This document shows, in pieces, positions 41,737-50,317 of a DNA stretch of 50,321 nt. Source of the stretch: Lentimicrobiaceae bacterium. Lineage in GTDB: Bacteria > Bacteroidota > Bacteroidia > Bacteroidales > WCHB1-69. The number at the start of each line of letters is the position of its first letter. Position 1 is the stretch's first letter. The stretch is from contig WQWP01000002.1 of assembly GCA_009787485.1 (NCBI GenBank), forward strand, positions 1-50,321. The letters are read 5' to 3'. Position numbers and translations under genes: made by a program. The notes below the pieces were generated by a model that saw only the letters and a program-made list of their open reading frames with translations, made no database searches and had not been told where the DNA came from.

Positions 41737-42645
41737 TCAAACAATCTCCAGTTCATTCACCTCAATCAAATACTCCGGCTGATAAGAAAGTTTCGCTTTC
41801 CTCAGCCCCTCCACGCCGGCATCTTCCGCTCGGTTAATGTAAGTGTATTTTTTCGATATTTCATTGGCAAACAGCTTGTTTACCATGGTGTAGGCGCCCT
41901 TGTAGGTTCTGTCTGCTTTTTCAAAAAGAATTAAAAAAGTTTCCTTATTTAAAGGAAATCCAATGGAAAACGCTACTATTTTATCTTCCACTTGTAATAA
42001 AATACCTTGCAAATTCAATTCAAAAAAATAGGTAAAAGCTTCTTCTAAAGCGATGATTTCTTCTGTTAATGAGATGGACCTTGAAGAGTTTTTTTGCGCA
42101 TCCCATAAAGCATTGAAATGTTTTACTTTTTCTATGTTTTCTTGGGTGATCTGCGCAAAACTCCAAAGGTTGTGCTGGGTAAAAGCATTGATCTGGTTTC
42201 TTTTAGGCTTGAAAAGATGTCCTTCTAAAGCTGCTAATTTTTTTGCAGCATATATATACTCAAAATCAGCTCGCACCGGAATGGTTTTAAATTGGGTGCC
42301 TGTTCTTTGGCAAAATTCTTCTGCCCATAGTAGCAATATCGGCGCTATATAGTTGCAGAACTGATAGAATCGTACAGGTTGTCCTGCATTAAGGGTTTCG
42401 GTTGCTATTATGTCTAAGAGTTCCGGGAGATTGCCTTCGCCCATGGGAAACATGAAGTAGTCTTCGTGGTTGTGGGTGGCTTTTATGAGTAGAAAATTAT
42501 TGAATATGGAATATTGAATATGGAATATGTTTCTGTAGAGGAAGAGTACTGCGAAACTGTAATTCATTAATTGGCAGTTGAATTTGTGGGTGAAAGAGGA
42601 TATTAACGGTTGGCCTTTAATATCAAGCGGTTGAAAGTGAAACAT
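41737..42645 (-). CDS. DUF2156 (phosphatidylglycerol lysyltransferase C-terminal-like) protein
   Basis: A 302-residue GNAT-like protein from ATG 42645 (MFHFQPLDIKGQPLISSF), preferred over TTG 42669. It has NFLLIKATHNHEDYFMFPMG, KPKRNQINAFTQHN, and the C-terminal TYKGAYTMVNKLFANEIS, then YINRAEDAGVEGLRKAKLSY, all characteristic of DUF2156. Members are related to aminoacyl-phosphatidylglycerol synthases, but the cytosolic Bacteroidota forms have no assigned substrate. Residues HIQYSIFNN are encoded by a 7-base array (42499-42529) at a loop just before the conserved NFLLIKA. Confidence 0.85.
   Translation of the reverse strand: MFHFQPLDIKGQPLISSFTHKFNCQLMNYSFAVLFLYRNIFHIQYSIFNNFLLIKATHNHEDYFMFPMGEGNLPELLDIIATETLNAGQPVRFYQFCNYIAPILLLWAEEFCQRTGTQFKTIPVRADFEYIYAAKKLAALEGHLFKPKRNQINAFTQHNLWSFAQITQENIEKVKHFNALWDAQKNSSRSISLTEEIIALEEAFTYFFELNLQGILLQVEDKIVAFSIGFPLNKETFLILFEKADRTYKGAYTMVNKLFANEISKKYTYINRAEDAGVEGLRKAKLSYQPEYLIEVNELEIV
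42499..42529. repeat. Heptanucleotide array inside the DUF2156 gene
   Basis: ATTGAAT ATGGAAT ATTGAAT ATGGAAT ATG on the plus strand keeps a 7-base period for 31 bases. Related to the array in the PASTA gene at 27132-27166. Confidence 0.85.
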
Positions 42646-42707
42646 GGCATTTGTTAAAAAAGTTGGCAAAAGTAATATTTATAGAAATGAGCGTTACAAT
42701 TAAAAAT

Positions 42708-42715
42708 TATTTTTG
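42708..42715 (+). promoter_or_regulatory. -7 element of batE
   Basis: TATTTTTG matches the Bacteroidota -7 consensus. The ATG is 12 bases downstream, which implies an almost leaderless mRNA. Confidence 0.6.
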
Positions 42716-42727
42716 CAATAAAAAATT

Positions 42728-43516
42728 ATGACCCTTCCCATCAAATCGCAATTTACTTTTATCTCTTTTATCCTTTTTATCTTTTTATCCTTTTCATCAT
42801 CAGGCAATTCGCTGAAAGATACCGCCGTTCTGTATCTGCAACAAGCCAACGAAGCCTACCAATTGAACAACTTTGAAAATGCCGTTGCATTATATACGAA
42901 AGTAGTTGATTTGCAATATGAAAGCGCTATCCTGTACTATAATCTCGGCAATGCGTATTTTAAAAGCGGGGATAACGCGCGGGCGCTGCTCTGGCTTGAA
43001 AGAGCGCTTAGGTTAGATCCTAATAATGAGGATATTATTCACAACATCACCTACGTTCAACAAAAATTGATTGATAGAATTGAACATTTGCCGGAGTTGT
43101 TTATAGTGAAATTATGGAACAGCGTTTCTCATTTTTTAACAGGCAATCAATGGGCAATTCTGAGTATTATTGCCTGTGCCGTATTTGCGTTATGTTTGTT
43201 GCTTATTTTGTTAATTCGTATTTCGTGGGTACGCTCGCTGTCGGTTTTTATCGCCATTCTTGCATTGTTTTTTACAATATTCTCCATGATTTTTGCGAAG
43301 AAAGAAAGTGCACGCTATATTCAACATCCTGAGGGCATTGTGATGGGCTATGTGGTGCACGTAAAAAGTACGCCCAACGAAAAAGGCTCCGATTTGTTTG
43401 TGATTCACTCCGGGTTAAAAGTAGGTATTACCGACCAATTGAATGAGTGGGTGGAAATTAGGCTGCCGAATGGGGAGAAAGGGTGGGTGCTATCTGCCCA
43501 AATCGAAAAGATTTAA
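42728..43516 (+). CDS. batE: BatE-like TPR protein
   Basis: A 262-residue protein. An N-terminal hydrophobic segment (FISFILFIFLSFS) is followed by TPR repeats (AVLYLQQANEAYQLNNFENA, ILYYNLGNAYFKSGDNARAL). Two membrane helices (ILSIIACAVFALCLLLILLI and SVFIAILALFFTIFSMIFA) and a C-terminal SH3-like domain (VVHVKSTPNEKGSDLFVIHS, GEKGWVLSAQIEKI) follow. This is the usual BatE order. BatE normally lies with batA-D (Bacteroides aerotolerance) genes, but here it is alone. A large hairpin (43517-43583) separates it from the convergent porZ-like gene. Confidence 0.85.
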   Translation: MTLPIKSQFTFISFILFIFLSFSSSGNSLKDTAVLYLQQANEAYQLNNFENAVALYTKVVDLQYESAILYYNLGNAYFKSGDNARALLWLERALRLDPNNEDIIHNITYVQQKLIDRIEHLPELFIVKLWNSVSHFLTGNQWAILSIIACAVFALCLLLILLIRISWVRSLSVFIAILALFFTIFSMIFAKKESARYIQHPEGIVMGYVVHVKSTPNEKGSDLFVIHSGLKVGITDQLNEWVEIRLPNGEKGWVLSAQIEKI

Positions 43517-43583
43517 TTTTTCACGCAAAGACGCGAAGGCGCAAAGAAAAAAAACTTTGCGCCTCTGCGCCTTTGCGTGAAAT
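43517..43583. terminator. Large imperfect hairpin, likely two-way terminator
   Basis: TCACGCAAAGACGCGAAGGC and GCAAAG pair with CTTTGCGCCTCTGCGCCTTT and GCGTGA around an A8 loop. It fills the gap between the stops of batE (43516) and the convergent porZ-like gene (43587). A degenerate single copy of CGCAAAGGCGCAGAG occurs at 8257-8285, so it is also a repeat family. Confidence 0.7.
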
Positions 43584-43586
43584 TAA

Positions 43587-45896
43587 TTACTGTACAAACA
43601 AAAACTTCGCCACCTTCTTCTCTTTCCCGCTTTTACTTGAAGCCATCACAAAATAAACCCCTGTAGCAGGCCGGTTGCCATAAAAATCCTTACCATTCCA
43701 AATGAGTTGCCCGCCGTAGGCAATGCCTTGCCATATCAAATTTCCGGCGGCATCGGTAATTTTACAAAAGGCATCTTCCATTAAGCCTCTCACGGCAACG
43801 GGTCCGAAATAATTTTCACGCACCGGGTTCGGATACACCAGCACTTCTTTAAAGTCCGGTTTTCCTATAGTGGCAGTGCCTTTGTACGAAAGAAGTCCTT
43901 CTGCGGTAGCGATAAACACTTCTCCACTTTCATGATTAATCTTAATATCATTAATTTGATTAGAGAATAACGGCGAGTTGTCGGTCGTAAAATGAAAAAG
44001 CTCCTGCGTTCCGGCTGGAGAAACTAAAAATACGCCGGCGCTCTGTGTTCCAATCCATTTTCTGTCGGCAGCATCTACCGCGATACAGGTAATATATTCC
44101 GATTCCAAAAGATACTGCCAATAGCCTTCTTCGTTCGATGAAATATCTTGTTTTATCAAAATATTTTTTGCATAAACGGTTCTGCTAAAAACAGATCCTG
44201 CATCATAAATTACTTTTACGCCCTGGTCGGCGCCAATCCAAATACGCCCTTCTCTGTCCTCCGCAATGCAGTTAATACGATTGGCATTCACCAATGCCTG
44301 CGTTGTAATGTCAACCCTTTTTACCTCCACATTATTCGGCGCACCCCGCAATACATACAAATGGTTTTGCCTTGGAGCTGTAACCCATCTATAATTGCGC
44401 GAATCAATGATCAGGTGTTCCGTAAAATTCACACTGCTGGGCAAAACCACAGAGTGCCATTCTTCTGCTATGGTATTGAGATTTTTAACTTTTATTTGAT
44501 GGGTGGATCCCGATTGCGCCATCCACAGATAGTTTTGTTTATCAATTGCCAATCCAGATAACAAGACTCTTCCGTCGTCGAGATTCGTAGCGGCCAACGG
44601 AGAGTTGCTGTTATCATAATAGTTTATTTCATTTGTAGTTTTGTTAATTTTATAAAGGCCCCCTACCCAGGAAGCCATATAGCATTCGTTTGTATTTAAC
44701 GGGTTTATTACCACCGAATTAAATGCCACTCCTTTTGAAAACTGCCTATAATCTACGGTGTACGACCACCATTGGTCGTTATGTAATGTACTAACTGCAC
44801 CGAGACTCCAATTTGGACTAAGGTCGTTATTGCGCGCACCAGGCACCATAGCTAAAGTGCCTCCGTTAAAAAATAATTCGTAGGCGTCGCCGCTAGCAGG
44901 TCCTTCCGCTGTAATTATTTCAAATTCTTCGGTTTCTGTGTCTATCTTAATCAATCCTAAGTTATTGTTCGCCAGCCAAATATTAGTTTTTCCATCCCAT
45001 ATAGCCCAACGTTCCTGATAGTCATTCGGAAGCGTTGGTTCCCAAGTATATCGCGCGTATGTATTTCCTGAAAAGAGTTTAACGTGATCCCAGGTAGAAA
45101 CAACCATTTTCTCATCCATTACATCAATACTTCTAAAATAAGTGGTTCTCAGCAAATTATCGGGTTTCCAATGAGCATTTTCAAACACGAACGCCAGATC
45201 CGGTATTGTACTTCCGCCACCATCTTGCACGGCAAATAATCTGTTTTGGTAGCTGCATAGTAGTTTAAAAGATGCTTCCGGAAGTTCGCGCTCTAATGTC
45301 CATATAGAAAAATCGGCAGCATTGGAAGTGGTTACAGGCAGTGAAAAAACACCTTTGTCGGTAGCCAAATAATAACGCTGATTGTGTATGGTTAAATAAC
45401 GTGCACGGTAAGGTTCATTTTGACGTATTGTAAACCAGGAATCCTTTACTAATAAAGTATTTAAGTCTAAAACGACCACTCCAAAATCGCAAGAAAAATA
45501 AGCCAAATCTCCGGAAGTAAAAATTTGATTAATGGTTTTAGAACCTGTAATTTGTTTGTTCAAAATATCGCGAATATTATGCACTTTGTAATCATTAATT
45601 ACATCAATATTCGCATTTCTATAAGCAATAATTAAGTTTTTTTTGTTGGCATGGAGGGTTTGAATGCCTATTTCCGACAAACCGTTTAATTTAGACCACT
45701 TCTCTAACGACCCGTCGCGCTTGTCCACTACTAATATGCTTTGGCTTGTTGCCGCATAAATATTTTCATTGTCTTGCGCTACGCAATGAAATCGGTTGTA
45801 GGGTAAGTATTCTTTAAATTGACCAATGGGAACCTCCTGAGCCCAAAGGAAAAAAGATAAACAATGAAGGAGAACGAGAAATATTTTTTTATACAT
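43587..45896 (-). CDS. porZ: PorZ-like beta-propeller protein with T9SS sorting domain
   Basis: A 769-residue surface protein with signal peptide LVLLHCLSFFLWA, then QEVPIG. The N-terminal part is a two-component-regulator-type beta-propeller: YNRFHCVAQDNENIYAATSQ, KLNGLSEIGIQTLHA, IIAYRNANIDVINDYKVHNI. These match the PorZ family, a T9SS surface component that works with PorU and delivers the lipid anchor. The C-terminal domain has VYPNPVRENYFGPV, CKITDAAGNLIWQG, RPATGVYFVMASS and a final KFLFVQ. It follows the LolC/E-like permease gene by six bases. The PorZ assignment rests on architecture. Confidence 0.82.
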   Translation of the reverse strand: MYKKIFLVLLHCLSFFLWAQEVPIGQFKEYLPYNRFHCVAQDNENIYAATSQSILVVDKRDGSLEKWSKLNGLSEIGIQTLHANKKNLIIAYRNANIDVINDYKVHNIRDILNKQITGSKTINQIFTSGDLAYFSCDFGVVVLDLNTLLVKDSWFTIRQNEPYRARYLTIHNQRYYLATDKGVFSLPVTTSNAADFSIWTLERELPEASFKLLCSYQNRLFAVQDGGGSTIPDLAFVFENAHWKPDNLLRTTYFRSIDVMDEKMVVSTWDHVKLFSGNTYARYTWEPTLPNDYQERWAIWDGKTNIWLANNNLGLIKIDTETEEFEIITAEGPASGDAYELFFNGGTLAMVPGARNNDLSPNWSLGAVSTLHNDQWWSYTVDYRQFSKGVAFNSVVINPLNTNECYMASWVGGLYKINKTTNEINYYDNSNSPLAATNLDDGRVLLSGLAIDKQNYLWMAQSGSTHQIKVKNLNTIAEEWHSVVLPSSVNFTEHLIIDSRNYRWVTAPRQNHLYVLRGAPNNVEVKRVDITTQALVNANRINCIAEDREGRIWIGADQGVKVIYDAGSVFSRTVYAKNILIKQDISSNEEGYWQYLLESEYITCIAVDAADRKWIGTQSAGVFLVSPAGTQELFHFTTDNSPLFSNQINDIKINHESGEVFIATAEGLLSYKGTATIGKPDFKEVLVYPNPVRENYFGPVAVRGLMEDAFCKITDAAGNLIWQGIAYGGQLIWNGKDFYGNRPATGVYFVMASSKSGKEKKVAKFLFVQ

Positions 45897-45902
45897 AAAG
45901 CA

Positions 45903-47138
45903 TTAGTATTTGTTTTTTAAATAATTGGTTTTCAGTCCTTGTAAAGACAGCCACGAAGTGAGTAAACTGACGCCGGCGACTAAGCAAAATACGACCGCAA
46001 AATCTTTGAAAACTATCGCCACCGGATAGGCAGTAATGATGTAAGATTCCGCATTACCCAGCATAATAAATTCAAAGTATTGTTGTAATAAACAAGCAAC
46101 TAGCCCGATGCACATGCCCAGAAATCCACCGAAAATTCCAATCATAGCGCCTACCATTAAAAATACTTTTTTTAGTAACGCCTTAGATGCGCCCAAAGTG
46201 TACAAAATAGAAATATCTTGTTTTTTTTCTATGATGAGCATGCCCAAAATGCCGATGATGTTAAAAGCGGCAATGATAAATATAAAAGCAAGTATGAGAT
46301 AAACGATTAAGTTTTCGGCTTTTATAGTTTTAAACAGTAGCGGTTCCTGTTGCATTTGATTAAGCACGGTAAAATCATCTCCCACTATTTGCGCTATTTT
46401 CTTTTGCACTTTTTCAAACGGCGCCTGTTCCTCAAGATAAATGGCGATGTAGGAGATTTCAGCGTCATAATCAAACAGTGCTTTCGCGAGGGTCATCGGA
46501 ACAAATACGGAATGTTCATCATAAGGTGTGTAGCTTGCAAAAACTCCAACAGGAACAGCATAATCTATTTGAAACGCGTCCATTGGGTTGATGAAGTTTT
46601 TTTTGGTGCGTTTTGGATAATAGAGTTTTGCCGGAACATAGTCGTAAAGGTCAATGCCTATAAATCCGGCAATTCCGGCGCCAAAAACGATATGGTTTGG
46701 GGTAGAGAGGTCAAAATCGCCATCAATGGTCATGGCGGCTAAACCTGATAGGTCGGGATAATTATCAGAAACTCCGTATAGTGTGGTTAGCATTTGTTTT
46801 TCATCGTATGTAACTAAAACCAAATCGCTTAATACCGGCTCTGCCGTTTTTACGCCTGCTATATTTTTTAAATCTGATATTGAAAACAGTTGATTTTCTA
46901 ATGAAAAAACTTTCCCTTCTTTTATTTCAATTTTTATGGGTGGGTTAAAGCGGTTGAAATTACTGACCACCAAGTCCTGCATTCCGTTAAACACCGAAAG
47001 CACAATGATTAACGCGGCAGTACTTGCCATAATGCCCAGCACGGAAATGCCGGAAATAATATTAATAATATTGTGTTTTTTGGGCGAAAACAGATACCGG
47101 AGCGCTATAAAAAAGGCAGTGTGGAATGAATTTCTCAC
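45903..47138 (-). CDS. LolC/E-family (FtsX-like) ABC permease
   Basis: A 411-residue inner-membrane permease. The N-terminal helix region IINIISGISVLGIMASTAAL, then IIVLSVFNG, is followed by a large periplasmic MacB-type domain (SDLVLVTYDEKQMLTTLYGV, VFGAGIAGFIGIDLYD) and three C-terminal helices of the FtsX module (IVYLILAFIFIIAAFNIIG, VGAMIGIFGGFLGMCIGLVA, FAVVFCLVAGVSLLTSWLS). LolC/E extracts lipoproteins from the inner membrane; Bacteroidota versions are homologous but their cargo is less defined. The start is GTG 47138, three bases after the rbfA stop, so rbfA, this gene and the porZ-like gene form one operon. Confidence 0.9.
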   Translation of the reverse strand: MRNSFHTAFFIALRYLFSPKKHNIINIISGISVLGIMASTAALIIVLSVFNGMQDLVVSNFNRFNPPIKIEIKEGKVFSLENQLFSISDLKNIAGVKTAEPVLSDLVLVTYDEKQMLTTLYGVSDNYPDLSGLAAMTIDGDFDLSTPNHIVFGAGIAGFIGIDLYDYVPAKLYYPKRTKKNFINPMDAFQIDYAVPVGVFASYTPYDEHSVFVPMTLAKALFDYDAEISYIAIYLEEQAPFEKVQKKIAQIVGDDFTVLNQMQQEPLLFKTIKAENLIVYLILAFIFIIAAFNIIGILGMLIIEKKQDISILYTLGASKALLKKVFLMVGAMIGIFGGFLGMCIGLVACLLQQYFEFIMLGNAESYIITAYPVAIVFKDFAVVFCLVAGVSLLTSWLSLQGLKTNYLKNKY

Positions 47139-47141
47139 GGT

Positions 47142-47477
47142 TTACGATTTCAACAGGTTTTCAATGTTTTCGAGGTAGTCTAACGAGTCATCAATAAAAA
47201 AGTCGAGCTGCGGAATGACACGCAATTGGTGCTTCACCTTTTGCGCCAAACGATACCGGATGTCTTTTGTGTTTTTTCTGATGGCTTTCATGACCTTATT
47301 GTTATCTTCTGAATTAAAGATACTTAAGTAGGAGCGCGCCAGCGACAAATCGGGAGTTACTTTGGTTTGCGTTACCGTAATCATGCAGTCATACACGGGA
47401 ATTCCGTCTCCCAAAAAAATCTCAGCAAGTTCTTTCTGAATCAGTTTGGCTATTTTGCTTTGGCGGGTGCTGTCCAT
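47142..47477 (-). CDS. rbfA: Ribosome-binding factor A
   Basis: A 111-residue KH-type factor for late 30S maturation. MDSTRQSKIAKLIQKELAEI, VTQTKVTPDLSLARSYLSIF and VIPQLDFFIDDSLDY are the conserved RbfA blocks. Complete and of usual length. It heads the rbfA-LolC/E-porZ unit. Confidence 0.95.
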   Translation of the reverse strand: MDSTRQSKIAKLIQKELAEIFLGDGIPVYDCMITVTQTKVTPDLSLARSYLSIFNSEDNNKVMKAIRKNTKDIRYRLAQKVKHQLRVIPQLDFFIDDSLDYLENIENLLKS

Positions 47478-47547
47478 AATGTTCGTTTCAAATTGTATTT
47501 ATAACGATGGCAATATGTTTTTCGTACTACAAACTTGATTTTATCCC

Positions 47548-47575
47548 GTAGAGACATGGCTCGCAATGCCTCTCC
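47548..47575. repeat. 28-bp palindromic repeat, family A copy 5
   Basis: GTAGAGAC and GCCTCTCC ends enclose ATGGCTCGCAAT. It is more worn than the other full-length copies. It lies in the 113-base gap between rbfA and the IPExxxVDY-type gene. Confidence 0.8.
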
Positions 47576-47590
47576 TAATTGTTGTGTATG

Positions 47591-48346
47591 TCACGATAAA
47601 AACGCCAAATATTCCTCCGTCAAATACAAATTATCCGCTATAGTATCATTTTCCAACCTTATTGGAATAGGAAACTGCAAGTTTTGATGAGGAATTTGTT
47701 GAACCGGAGCTAAAAGCGCCATGTTTCGCCTTTTAGAAAAAATATTGGCTTTGACTTCGTGTTTGCAATAAAAATCTCTTAAAAAAGAAACCATTTTTGC
47801 CCCTACTGAGGTTTGCTCATTTTCTAGTAAGTATGAAATATCTTTTATTTTGAAAGAAGATATGTTTGTTAAAAACTGCGAAAACATCTCATTTTCAATG
47901 TTTTTTTTTGCAAATAATAGCAACAAATAATCCATATTGGCAAACTCCAGGTCAAAAAAACGCAATCCTTGGTTGTTAAACAGGTACAGCCACTCATCGA
48001 ATAAAAAACCGGTTTGAAAAGTGAGTTTTTTTTCTGTTTTTGAAACAATTCGTTCTTCCGGATTCAATAATGTTTTATTTTCTAAAAGCAAACAATGGAT
48101 AGGCTCTTTTTGAAAGTATTCTGCATAAAAGACAGCAAATCGGGCAGAAAATTGATCTGAAACATGCTCAAAATCGGGCAAAATAGTAAATGTGATTTGT
48201 TCGGCTTGCCCTAATTGGTTGGCAAAAGGAAACGCAGAAAGGTCAGATTGCAAGGCAAATATCCGATATGTATTATATGTGCCGAAAAAATCATGAATTT
48301 TTAATGAGGGCGTTTTTTTCGGTTTTGTCGTTGTTTTTTTTGCCAT
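47591..48346 (-). CDS. IPExxxVDY-family-like protein with extra C-terminal region
   Basis: A 251-residue protein taken from ATG 48346 (MAKKTTTKPKKTPSLKIHDF); a GTG at 48352 is the other choice. Both lie inside the 3' end of rnc (56-base overlap). Residues up to about 150 (YNTYRIFALQSDLSAFPFAN, then FFDLEFANMDYLLLLFAKK) resemble the IPExxxVDY proteins that often follow rnc in Bacteroidota, with ANMDYLL in place of the motif. About 60 further residues (from VGAKMVSFLRDFYC to the end) are not expected in that family. No function is known. The usual next gene, pyk, is absent. Confidence 0.6.
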   Translation of the reverse strand: MAKKTTTKPKKTPSLKIHDFFGTYNTYRIFALQSDLSAFPFANQLGQAEQITFTILPDFEHVSDQFSARFAVFYAEYFQKEPIHCLLLENKTLLNPEERIVSKTEKKLTFQTGFLFDEWLYLFNNQGLRFFDLEFANMDYLLLLFAKKNIENEMFSQFLTNISSFKIKDISYLLENEQTSVGAKMVSFLRDFYCKHEVKANIFSKRRNMALLAPVQQIPHQNLQFPIPIRLENDTIADNLYLTEEYLAFLS

Positions 48347-49064
48347 TTTCACTGTCTTTTTGTAGTTGTTCCCATGCCTTTTCTGCCGCTAACTGATCGG
48401 CTTTTTTTACTGTAAAGTCTTCTGCTTCGGCAATAAAGCTGTTATTCAAATAACATCGCGAAATAAACAATTTTCTTCCTTTAGGATTACCTGCTGTGCT
48501 ATTTTCGAATCGAATTTTATGATGATTTTTTTGCGCCCAATTCAAAATTTTACTTTTATAGTTGTGTTCTTCCTGTAATACGGAATCCAAATCCATAAAT
48601 GTAAGAAGTAATTTGTTGATAATAATGTCTTTAGTTTTTTCATATCCTTTATCTAAATAAAGTGCACCGATAAGCGCTTCAAAAACATCTCCGTGAATAG
48701 ATTTCGGCTCCGTATGTGGCTCTACCACTACAAATTTCTCCAATCCCATTTTTCTGGATAATTTATTCAAATGGTCTCGGCATACAATTTTAGAGCGCAT
48801 TTCCGTTAGCGGACCTTCCGGGTGCAGCGGAAATTTTTTAAACAAGTAATCTGCAACAACAGCGCTTAGTACCGCATCGCCAAGATACTCCAATCGCTCA
48901 TTATTAATAGTATTACACATCGCATCTTTTGAAGATGCTGAGCTATGAATGAATGCTATTTTGTAAACATCTAAATTTCGAGGTTTGAAACCCAACACAT
49001 TTTTAAGAAATTTTGCAATTTCTTTTTCAGTAACGGTCTCTTTTCCAAAAATATTCAAACTCAA
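48291..49064 (-). CDS. rnc: Ribonuclease III
   Basis: A 257-residue RNase III that cleaves double-stranded RNA, including rRNA precursors. The signature NERLEYLGDAV (55-65) carries E56, E59 and D63; a second acidic set is in HGDVFEALIGALYLD (D126, E129). The C-terminal double-stranded-RNA-binding domain follows (YKSKILNWAQKNHHKI, then KKADQLAAEKAWEQL). The start appears to be TTG 49064, five bases after the fabF stop, since no ATG lies before the conserved region. The tail is lysine/asparagine-rich and overlaps the next gene. Confidence 0.93.
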   Translation of the reverse strand: MSLNIFGKETVTEKEIAKFLKNVLGFKPRNLDVYKIAFIHSSASSKDAMCNTINNERLEYLGDAVLSAVVADYLFKKFPLHPEGPLTEMRSKIVCRDHLNKLSRKMGLEKFVVVEPHTEPKSIHGDVFEALIGALYLDKGYEKTKDIIINKLLLTFMDLDSVLQEEHNYKSKILNWAQKNHHKIRFENSTAGNPKGRKLFISRCYLNNSFIAEAEDFTVKKADQLAAEKAWEQLQKDSENGKKNNDKTEKNALIKNS

Positions 49065-49069
49065 TATGA

Positions 49070-50317
49070 TTAATCAAATTTAGAAAAAACAAGAGATGCA
49101 TTATGTCCACCAAAGCCAAACGAGTTTGAAATTGCTGCATAAAAATTGTGCGTTATCGCATGATTGGGCACAAAATTAAAGTCAGGAATTTCCGGATCTT
49201 TTTCTTTTAAGTTGATGGTAGGCGGCACTTTTCCGGTTTGCAGTGCAAGAATGGTAGCAATTGCCTCTATTGCCCCTGCGGCGCCCAGCGTGTGTCCCGT
49301 CATAGATTTGGTCGCATTGATCGCCATGTTATAAGCGTGTGCGCCAAAAAGCTCCTGAATTGCTAAACATTCTGAAATATCTCCGAGCGGCGTTGAGGTT
49401 CCATGTGTGTTAATATGCCCAATATCGGTAATACTTAATTTGGCATCTTCAATTGCTATTTTCATTGCCAATTTTGCTGCCTCTCCTTCCGGATGTGGCG
49501 CTGTAATATGGTGAGTATCTGTAACTAGACTCACTCCTGCCAATTCTGCGTAGATTTTAGCGCCCCGTGCTTTGGCATGTTCATAATCTTCCACCACTAA
49601 AGTTCCGGAACCTTCTCCAATAACAAAACCGTCGCGCGTAATGTCGAACGGACGTGAGGCGGTTTCAAACTCATCATTTCGGGTAGAGAGCGCATTCATG
49701 GCATTAAACCCGCCAATTGCTAATGGATTAATACAACCTTCTGCGCCACCGGAGATCACCACATCTACTTTTCCCAATTGTATGGCATGATAGGCATCGG
49801 CTAAAGCATTTGCAGAAGATGCGCATGCTGAGGTAGTTACGCAATTAACACCTGAAAATCCATAATGCAAAGCGATATTACCTGAAATCATATCACTTAA
49901 TGTGCGAGGAAGTAAAAACGGGCTAAACCGGGGAATTCCTCCGTTTTCATTGAGGCTATTTACTGCTTCAACCACTGCGTTTAACCCACCGATTGCCGTT
50001 CCCAAAATGACACCTACGCGTTGTTTGTTAATTTTTTCAAGCTCCAATCCACTGTCTTTAATGGCTTCCATTGCCGTAACAAAAGCATATTGTCCGCATC
50101 TATCCATAGCGCGGGCGGCTTTTCTATCTATAAACTGCGTGGGATCAAAGTTTTTTACCTCGCAAGCGAACTTTGTTTTAAAATTTTCCGCATCAAAATA
50201 AGTAACAGGATTTGCCCCACTTACTCCTTTCAGCAAACTGTTCCAATATTCAGAAACCGTATTACCAATAGGAGTAAGTGCACCTAATCCGGTAATAACA
50301 ATCCTTTTAACTTTCAT
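49070..50317 (-). CDS. fabF: Beta-ketoacyl-ACP synthase II
   Basis: A 415-residue condensing enzyme of fatty-acid elongation. The catalytic triad is C165 (TTSACASSANAL), H305 (NTHGTSTPLGD) and H342 (GHTLGAAG), with K337 in NATKSMTG. The N-terminus MKVKRIVITGLGALTPIG is typical and the ATG is at 50317, four bases from the window edge. In most Bacteroidota acpP lies just upstream, which would be outside the window. It is followed by rnc, the usual order. Confidence 0.97.
   Translation of the reverse strand: MKVKRIVITGLGALTPIGNTVSEYWNSLLKGVSGANPVTYFDAENFKTKFACEVKNFDPTQFIDRKAARAMDRCGQYAFVTAMEAIKDSGLELEKINKQRVGVILGTAIGGLNAVVEAVNSLNENGGIPRFSPFLLPRTLSDMISGNIALHYGFSGVNCVTTSACASSANALADAYHAIQLGKVDVVISGGAEGCINPLAIGGFNAMNALSTRNDEFETASRPFDITRDGFVIGEGSGTLVVEDYEHAKARGAKIYAELAGVSLVTDTHHITAPHPEGEAAKLAMKIAIEDAKLSITDIGHINTHGTSTPLGDISECLAIQELFGAHAYNMAINATKSMTGHTLGAAGAIEAIATILALQTGKVPPTINLKEKDPEIPDFNFVPNHAITHNFYAAISNSFGFGGHNASLVFSKFD

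Noticed and set aside
41581..42215. Shared KPKRNQ peptide in the N-terminal extension of the Rpn protein and in the DUF2156 protein
   Set aside because: The DNA match is only about 14 bases, the DUF2156 residues are part of that family's conserved block, and the Rpn extension is probably not translated. I judge it chance.
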